NCBI RefSeq assembly: GCF_016595795.1
Contig: NZ_JAENHN010000027.1
Span: 62,001 to 126,000 of the forward strand
Reading direction: 5' to 3'
DNA from: Clostridium yunnanense
GTDB taxonomy: Bacteria > Bacillota > Clostridia > Clostridiales > Clostridiaceae
DNA length: 64,000 nucleotides
The notes beneath the pieces were generated by a model that was given only the letters and a program-made list of their open reading frames with translations, was not told the DNA's origin and made no database searches. This document shows positions 58,960 to 64,000 of the stretch, one piece after another (positions within the stretch are counted from its first letter, which is position 1; each line of letters opens with the position of its first letter). The position numbers and the translations under genes are program-made.

Positions 58960-59688
58960 GTGAAAATAGGAGTAATAACCGATATACATAATAATATTGA
59001 TGCATTGAATGCGGTTTTAGATGTATTTACTTCACTTGGTATAGAAAAAATTCTATGTAGTGGAGATATTATTGGAATTGGACCCAGACCAGAAGAAACT
59101 GTAAAAAGGATAATGTTACTTGAAGATAACATAGAATGCGTAAGAGGAAATCATGATAATTATCTTATTAATGGAATACCAAGTGTAGTTCCTAATGATG
59201 AAAAGATGGATTATGGAGAAATCGAATATCATAAATGGGAGCACGGAAAACTCAGTGAAGAATCTATTGAGTTTATAAAAGCCTTGCCATATACAAAAAC
59301 ATTAAAGATTTGCGGAAAGACAATTTATATATCACACTATGCTATAAACGAAGCTAATAAGTATGTAAATTATACGCCCAAGCCATCATTGGATGATTTG
59401 AAAATAATGTTTCAGAATGTAGAAGCAGACATTATAGTGTATGGTCATAACCATGCTCCATCAATTAATAATGAATTAAAAAGATGGTATATAAATACTG
59501 GTTCTTTGGGATGTCCATCAGATGATATAAACATTGCAAGAGCAGGTATTCTTGTTGTTAATGAAGATAGCACTAAATATGAAGAATTGAATGTGAATTA
59601 TCATGTGAAAAAGGTTATAGAAGATATTGAAAATATAAGATATCCTGATTTTAAAAATATTTTGCAATATTTTTACGGCATATCATAA
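58960..59688 (+). CDS. Metallophosphoesterase (YfcE-like)
   Basis: A 242-residue calcineurin-type phosphoesterase. The metal motifs are in order: GVITDIHNNIDAL (D-x-H), CSGDIIGIGPRPEET (GD), CVRGNHDNYL (GNHD), then YISHYA and YGHNHAP (GH-x-H). Likely acts on phosphodiesters or phosphoproteins; related proteins are often cassette-borne. GTG 58960 is preceded by TAGGAGG. Next unit begins about 50 bases later. Confidence 0.88.
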   Translation: MKIGVITDIHNNIDALNAVLDVFTSLGIEKILCSGDIIGIGPRPEETVKRIMLLEDNIECVRGNHDNYLINGIPSVVPNDEKMDYGEIEYHKWEHGKLSEESIEFIKALPYTKTLKICGKTIYISHYAINEANKYVNYTPKPSLDDLKIMFQNVEADIIVYGHNHAPSINNELKRWYINTGSLGCPSDDINIARAGILVVNEDSTKYEELNVNYHVKKVIEDIENIRYPDFKNILQYFYGIS

Positions 59689-59740
59689 TTGTAAAATCTA
59701 ATTTATATTTAGTAAATTCTAATTTAACATGGAGGACAAT

Positions 59741-60289
59741 ATGAATAAAAGTGTAATTCACATATATGGAGCATCAGGTTCAGGAACCTCTACCTTAGGT
59801 AGATTTATATCAGAGCAGCTTGGATATACATTTATGGATACAGATGATTATTTTTGGCTGCCAACAGATCCAAAGTACATAGAAAAAAGAGAAAAGATAG
59901 AGCGCCTTCAAATGATGGAAAAAGATATTTTGAATTCAGATAAAGTTGTTATTTCTGGTTCACTTGTGGATTGGGGGGATGATTTGATTCCATATTTCAC
60001 CTTAGTAGTTCGTTTGGTAACAGATAAAAATGTTCGTATTGAGCGTCTAAAGGAAAGAGAAAAGAAAAATTTTGGTTCCCGTATTGAGATAGGCGGAGAT
60101 ATGTACAAAAATCATATGGCATTTATCGAATGGGCTGCTGCTTATGATACCGGAGACACTAATATGAGAAGTAAGGCTGAGCATGATCAGTGGGAACGGT
60201 TATTGAAGTGTAAACAGATTACTGTAAATGGTGAAGATGATTTGAAGTATAACTTAGAACTTATAAAAGATGCACTTGTGATAGAGTAA
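59741..60289 (+). CDS. P-loop kinase-like protein (adenylate kinase type)
   Basis: A 182-residue P-loop protein: VIHIYGASGSGTSTLGRFIS is the Walker A loop (GASGSGTS), then YTFMDTDDYFWLPTDPKYIE and a lid-like IERLKEREKKNFGSRI. The substrate is unknown. ATG 59741 follows GGAGG at 59731-59735; ATG 59729 overlaps that site and is rejected. Same size and class as the kinase at 8751-9299, without close identity. Its stop codon overlaps the next repeat. Confidence 0.77.
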   Translation: MNKSVIHIYGASGSGTSTLGRFISEQLGYTFMDTDDYFWLPTDPKYIEKREKIERLQMMEKDILNSDKVVISGSLVDWGDDLIPYFTLVVRLVTDKNVRIERLKEREKKNFGSRIEIGGDMYKNHMAFIEWAAAYDTGDTNMRSKAEHDQWERLLKCKQITVNGEDDLKYNLELIKDALVIE

Positions 60290-60328
60290 ATTCCTATTTA
60301 AATTGAGTAATATAAATGAAAATTATAT
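60287..60328 (+). repeat. Intercassette palindromic repeat, copy 15 (second array)
   Basis: GTAAATTCCTATTTAAATT, GAGTAATA, TAAATGAAAATTAT. Same consensus as the copies 45-60 kb away in the first array, with a decayed right arm; it overlaps the stop of the kinase gene. Confidence 0.65.
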
Positions 60329-60372
60329 CAATGTGATTTAATAAAAATTAAATAGTATTGAGGTGAAAGGAT

Positions 60373-61038
60373 ATGGGATTATTAGATAAATTTAAGAAGA
60401 AAACAGAAAAAGAAGAGCCTAAGGTTGATGAAGTTGTAATGGATGGCTGGAAAGCTATAGAAGACGTATGTTTAAATATGTATCCGGGACAAACTGATCC
60501 TAAACATTATGGAACAATTATTCCCTGGAGCCTTGGAGGGAATGATCCTTTAGATGGAATTAGCATCTATGAAGGAGAAGATTATTATCACTTTGTTACC
60601 TATGGTTTATCAGAACTTTATGAGAAGGAGTTTAAAAATAAGGAGTATAGCGGTTATGGCTTTGAATTAACTGTAAAGCTTAAGAAGGATGGCTTGGAAG
60701 ACGAAGAAGCAGCAATTAGAGGAATGTGTGGAATATTACAAGCGATAGCTAAATTGACTTATAAGGATGGAGAGATTTTTCAGCCAGATGAATACATCTA
60801 TACAGGTCAGACTACTGGGATGGACCCCAATGGAAAATCTATGATTACAGGCTTTATCACACAGTTAGACAAGCTTGGGGAAATAGAGACTCCAAATGGA
60901 AAATTGCAGTTTGTAGAGCTTATAGGAGTAACAGATGCAGAGTTAAAAGCAATTATTGATAAAAAGTTAAATGTAGAGGAATTATTTCAGAGACTAGGTT
61001 CTGATTATACAGACTATAAGCGTGAAAGTCTATTTTAG
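60373..61038 (+). CDS. Suppressor-of-fused (SUFU) domain protein
   Basis: A 221-residue protein with the bacterial SUFU domain: PKHYGTIIPWSLGGNDPLDG, HFVTYGLSELYEKEF and YSGYGFELTVKLKKDG. In bacteria SUFU proteins are frequent immunity proteins against polymorphic toxins. No toxin gene is beside it. ATG 60373 follows AGGTGAAAGG. It stands in a pair with the SMI1/KNR4 gene, 116 bases apart, in the same direction. Confidence 0.87.
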   Translation: MGLLDKFKKKTEKEEPKVDEVVMDGWKAIEDVCLNMYPGQTDPKHYGTIIPWSLGGNDPLDGISIYEGEDYYHFVTYGLSELYEKEFKNKEYSGYGFELTVKLKKDGLEDEEAAIRGMCGILQAIAKLTYKDGEIFQPDEYIYTGQTTGMDPNGKSMITGFITQLDKLGEIETPNGKLQFVELIGVTDAELKAIIDKKLNVEELFQRLGSDYTDYKRESLF

Positions 61039-61154
61039 TTAGAAAGGTAGTATTGGATAATAAGTGAAATCTATCGTTACTATATAACTACCGTTGTATA
61101 TGAATTGTTTAAAAAGATGACATTGAAGATACTAATAGTTATAGGAGGGTATTT

Positions 61155-61778
61155 ATGAATAGTGTTGTTACTTTAAAAGAATTAGAAAATATGCTTGATG
61201 TAAAGTTTCCAAGGACTTTTCATGAAATTTATAATTCAGGGGCAATGGAATGGTTGACTCATACATATGATTGGCTTAATAAAAATAGAGCAACTGTTGA
61301 AGCAGATATTGAAGCATTTTTTTATAGTGTCGGAGGTGATTGTGAGCCTATTATTTTCCCAGAAATACAAGAAACAATAAACTACTTTGAAGAAATGTTA
61401 GAATATGATGAAGATTATAAACTTGGAAAGGTAAAAATTAATCCTAAATATAGGTTTATTCCTTTTGCACAAATGGGTTCAGGAGATTTGTATTGCTTTT
61501 GGTACGAAGAGAGCAGTCAAGAACCAAAGATAACAGTATACGGACATGATACAGGAGATATGGATCTTTGGGCAAACAACTTTGATGAATTTCTATTTAT
61601 TCAACTAGGAACTTCCGTAGTTGATTGGGGAGATAATATTAATAATGATTCTATACAGGCCCATACAAAGTTTTTGACATATGAATATAAAAAACTTTTC
61701 CAAAGTGAAGACGAAGAGAAAATAAAATCAATTATAGAGGCTATGGGTAAACCTAAGCAAATAGAATATCTTGTATAA
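61155..61778 (+). CDS. SMI1/KNR4 (SUKH)-type immunity protein
   Basis: A 207-residue SUKH-superfamily protein: ELENMLDVKFPRTFHEIYNS is the usual opening (L-x-x-x-L...P..Y), RFIPFAQMGSGDLYCFWYEE the core G-D-x-Y/F-x-F, and NNFDEFLFIQLG the closing helix. SUKH proteins neutralise nuclease and deaminase toxins. ATG 61155 follows AGGAGGG. Immediately behind its stop is the remnant of another small gene. Confidence 0.82.
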   Translation: MNSVVTLKELENMLDVKFPRTFHEIYNSGAMEWLTHTYDWLNKNRATVEADIEAFFYSVGGDCEPIIFPEIQETINYFEEMLEYDEDYKLGKVKINPKYRFIPFAQMGSGDLYCFWYEESSQEPKITVYGHDTGDMDLWANNFDEFLFIQLGTSVVDWGDNINNDSIQAHTKFLTYEYKKLFQSEDEEKIKSIIEAMGKPKQIEYLV

Positions 61779-61780
61779 AG

Positions 61781-61951
61781 GTAGATCATCTAATTGATAA
61801 ATATGAAGGTAGAATTGATGAAATAAAGTCTATTATAGAAGTGTTAGAAAGTTCAGATTCTGTTGTCTTGTATGCAACTTCAAGGCATATGAAAGAAGAG
61901 TGTTGTATATTAATTTTAGTTCTTATCATTAATACTAAACTACTATTATGA
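61781..61951 (+). pseudogene. Remnant of a small orphan gene
   Basis: A startless frame reads VDHLIDKYEGRIDEIKSIIE, VLESSDSVVLYATSRHMKEE and then a hydrophobic run to TGA. The first part looks like real protein sequence (end of a helical domain); its family is not recognised. The last part overlaps the GNAT leader repeat. The rest of 61779-62128 holds that leader. Confidence 0.45.
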
Positions 61952-62055
61952 TGGGGGTTAGCTTTTTTATAAAAAACAATATAGAAATGAGTCTTACCTT
62001 TTATTCAATCATGCATAACCTTAAAATTATATATGACATCCAATTTATTTGAATA
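61938..62055 (+). repeat. GNAT leader repeat, copy 2
   Basis: Homologous to 30014-30121: GGTTAGCTTTTTTATAAA, then AATATAGAAATGA, CTTTTATT, and AACCTTAAAATTATATA. It begins with a weak terminator-like hairpin, as at 30011. Confidence 0.65.
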
Positions 62056-62128
62056 ATATTTGGAAATATAAAGATTTTATACTGAACGAAGAGTTAAATA
62101 AACTAAAATCGTTAGGCTTGGAGGTTGT

Positions 62129-62998
62129 ATGATGGATAACATAATAAAAAGACAATATAGAAGACTTTCTGACTTTATGAAGGTGTACCAATTCATGATT
62201 GATAATTATTCTGTTGATTGGAAAAATGGTGCGCCTGCAACGTTTTTTGAATATGGGCAAATGCTGTTTTGGACTGATAATTCACAAAGTCATAGAAATG
62301 CCATTTGGGAGGATAATGGAGAGATAGTTGGATTTTGTTTTTATGGATCTCAAATTGGTAAGGCATTTTTAAATTTAAGCGATGGATATGAAAATCTTAT
62401 AGCGGAAATGATAGAACATGCAGAGCAACGTTTAAGTAAGGATGATGGAAGTTTAGAGCTTAATCTCTTTATGAGCCAGAGAAATGTTATAGAAGTTGCT
62501 AAAGATATGGGATATGAAAAAATAAATGAGTGGGAATACGGTATTTACGATTTTTCTAAAGGACCTTTGAATTATCAATTGCCAGAAGGTTTTTTCTTCG
62601 AAGAACCTGGTAAATTTGATATGAAGAAAATGATAGATGCATCTTGGAGAGGATTTGATCATGACACAGAACCAGAGGGTGGAGTAGAACGTGGACATAA
62701 TTTGATGTCGGCTCCACATGCAACCCCTGAATTAAATGTTATTATTAAGAGTTCCGAAGGTGAATATGTTTGTTATGCAGGGATGTGGATGGTGCCAGAA
62801 AATAATCTCGCATATTTGGAACCATTATGTACAGTTCCAGAATACAGAAAAATGGGACTTGCTTCTGCTGCATTATCAGAATTATATAGAAGGACTGTAG
62901 CTTTAGGAGCAACACATATGACTGGAGGAGGAAATGGATTTTATTTTGCAATCGGATTTGATCCATTGGTGAGATGGTCAGTATGGAAGAAAAGTTAG
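62129..62998 (+). CDS. Two-domain GNAT acetyltransferase (paralog B)
   Basis: A 289-residue protein related to 30237-31163. The N-domain has RNAIWEDNGEIVGFCFYGSQ; the C-domain has the active motif A AYLEPLCTVPEYRKMGLASA and the end GGGNGFYFAIGFDPLVRW, the counterpart of GGDQQFYWDLGF in paralog A. Substrate unknown. ATG 62129 and ATG 62132 are both usable after GGAGG at 62120-62124. The next gene starts 13 bases later, so the two are cotranscribed. Confidence 0.82.
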   Translation: MMDNIIKRQYRRLSDFMKVYQFMIDNYSVDWKNGAPATFFEYGQMLFWTDNSQSHRNAIWEDNGEIVGFCFYGSQIGKAFLNLSDGYENLIAEMIEHAEQRLSKDDGSLELNLFMSQRNVIEVAKDMGYEKINEWEYGIYDFSKGPLNYQLPEGFFFEEPGKFDMKKMIDASWRGFDHDTEPEGGVERGHNLMSAPHATPELNVIIKSSEGEYVCYAGMWMVPENNLAYLEPLCTVPEYRKMGLASAALSELYRRTVALGATHMTGGGNGFYFAIGFDPLVRWSVWKKS

Positions 62999-63011
62999 GA
63001 GGCTTTCACTT

Positions 63012-64000
63012 ATGACATTTGAAGATATAGTAGACAAGGATTTTAGTGGTTGTATTTCTATAGTTAAAAACAGAAGAGACATATTTCTGAAAAGCTATGG
63101 TTATGCTGATTTACCAAATAAAATTCCAAATAAAGTTGATACAAAATTTGCTACAGCTTCAGCAGGAAAAGCTTTTGTTGCAGTTGGGATTTTGCAATTA
63201 ATAGAAGCAGGAAATCTAAGCTTTGATGATAACATAGGAAGTTTACTTGATTTTGATTTAAAATATATTGATAAGAATATAACCGTAAAACAGCTATTGT
63301 GTCATACTTCTGGAATTCCAGACTATTTTGATGAAAGTATAATGAGCGAATATGATGAGTTGTGGAAGGATTACCCTAATTATAAAATTAGAAAGTCATC
63401 TGACCTAATACCTCTTTTCATTAACAAACCTATGATGTATACACCAGGAGAAAGATTTCAATATAATAATACTGGATTTGTTGTACTGGGGCTTATAATT
63501 GAGAAAATAACAGGACAGTTATTTGATGAATACTTAAAAGAGAAGGTTTTTGAACCGTGTGGCATGAGTGATACAGGTTATTATGAATTAGATAGATTAC
63601 CTGAAAATTGTGCAAATTCCTATATATACGATAAGAATAGTGAAGAATATTATACTAATATTTATAGCATAGATGTGAAGGGAACTGGTGCAGGTGGAGC
63701 ATTTACTACAGTTTTAGATATAAATAAGTTTTGGCTGAATTTATTAAGTGGGAAGCTTATTTCTAAAGAGATGTTAGAGCAGATGTTAAGTGTACAAAGT
63801 AGCAGTAATACACAGTACTATGGGTATGGCCTTTGGCTTAATAAGGTAGAAGATGATACTTATATACCATATTTTCAAGGCTGCGACCCTGGAGTAAGTT
63901 TTATATCTAGTTATGATACTGCTCATGATATTTCTATTACTGCAGTAAGTAACTTTGGCTGTAATGTGTGGAAACTAAGAAGAGATATAATTGAGCTACT
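63012..64000 (+). CDS. Serine beta-lactamase-like hydrolase, cut by the window end
   Basis: ATG 63012 follows AGGAGG, which overlaps the stop of the GNAT. The frame stays open for 329 codons to the window end. It reads MTFEDIVDKDFSGCISIVKN; FATASAGKAFVAVGILQLIE holds SxxK, QYNNTGFVVLGLIIEKITG holds YxN, and a late FQGCDPGVSF occupies the HxG region with C-D-P. It is a cytosolic class C beta-lactamase/esterase-like protein without a signal peptide. The C-terminus is not in the window. Confidence 0.85.
   Translation, partial: MTFEDIVDKDFSGCISIVKNRRDIFLKSYGYADLPNKIPNKVDTKFATASAGKAFVAVGILQLIEAGNLSFDDNIGSLLDFDLKYIDKNITVKQLLCHTSGIPDYFDESIMSEYDELWKDYPNYKIRKSSDLIPLFINKPMMYTPGERFQYNNTGFVVLGLIIEKITGQLFDEYLKEKVFEPCGMSDTGYYELDRLPENCANSYIYDKNSEEYYTNIYSIDVKGTGAGGAFTTVLDINKFWLNLLSGKLISKEMLEQMLSVQSSSNTQYYGYGLWLNKVEDDTYIPYFQGCDPGVSFISSYDTAHDISITAVSNFGCNVWKLRRDIIEL

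Noticed and set aside
1-64000. rRNA and tRNA genes
   Set aside because: No conserved rRNA blocks or tRNA-like GGTTCGAATCC arms were noticed in either strand.

Overview
The window is A+T-rich with a low-GC Firmicute style of gene start (strong AGGAGG-type ribosome sites, frequent TTG/GTG starts), a T-box leader on proS, a sortase LPxTG wall protein and many orphan small enzymes. This suggests a cluster I Clostridium (solventogenic type). That is inference from style; no rRNA or tRNA is present to fix the species.

Region 1 (1-20 kb) is an accessory array of small genes, nearly all on the + strand: GNAT acetyltransferases, an AAC(3)-type acetyltransferase, Nudix, cytidine deaminase, P-loop kinases, a flavin reductase, DUF1963, DUF3781, DUF1801, an HD hydrolase, a methyltransferase, a HEPN/MNT pair and an alkyltransferase. 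Between many of them, usually just after one stop codon and just before the next ribosome site, lies a recurring imperfect palindrome of about 44 bp (or a collapsed 16-bp form). Broken genes, a duplicated gene tail and an IS1595-like element with inverted repeats are embedded. The layout resembles a gene-cassette array, but no integrase is visible.

Region 2 (20-31 kb) holds a giant two-domain LPxTG 5'-nucleotidase, a HEPN-like protein with an Rx4H motif, an ankyrin protein, a helix-turn-helix gene with a nonsense codon, a pair of 90-bp direct repeats, an AraC regulator with an SDR oxidoreductase, and a two-domain GNAT.

Region 3 (31-37 kb, minus strand) is a tight six-gene operon: Gfo/Idh oxidoreductase, FemAB-like transferase, WbqC family, CgeB-like glycosyltransferase, an LpxC-family deacetylase with all zinc and catalytic residues, and an ATP-grasp ligase. 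LpxC belongs to lipid A synthesis in Gram-negatives, so its use in a Gram-positive-looking operon is the most surprising functional content of the window.

Region 4 (37-58 kb) is more ordinary: proS under a T-box, a TetR gene with operators inside its own promoter and a downstream esterase, a membrane-anchored serine hydrolase, a GH130 phosphorylase/PfkB/AraC sugar locus, a TetR-regulated epimerase and ferredoxin, a TetR/ketopantoate-reductase-like divergent pair, SfsA, a WYL regulator facing a PNPOx protein, an ArsR-type regulator with a ferredoxin-nitroreductase, and an Arr rifampin ADP-ribosyltransferase.

Region 5 (58-64 kb) resumes the small-gene array: a MITE made from the IS1595-like ends, MazG-like, phosphoesterase, P-loop kinase, SUFU and SMI1/KNR4 immunity-type proteins, a second two-domain GNAT sharing its upstream leader with the one at 30 kb, and a serine beta-lactamase-like hydrolase cut by the window end.
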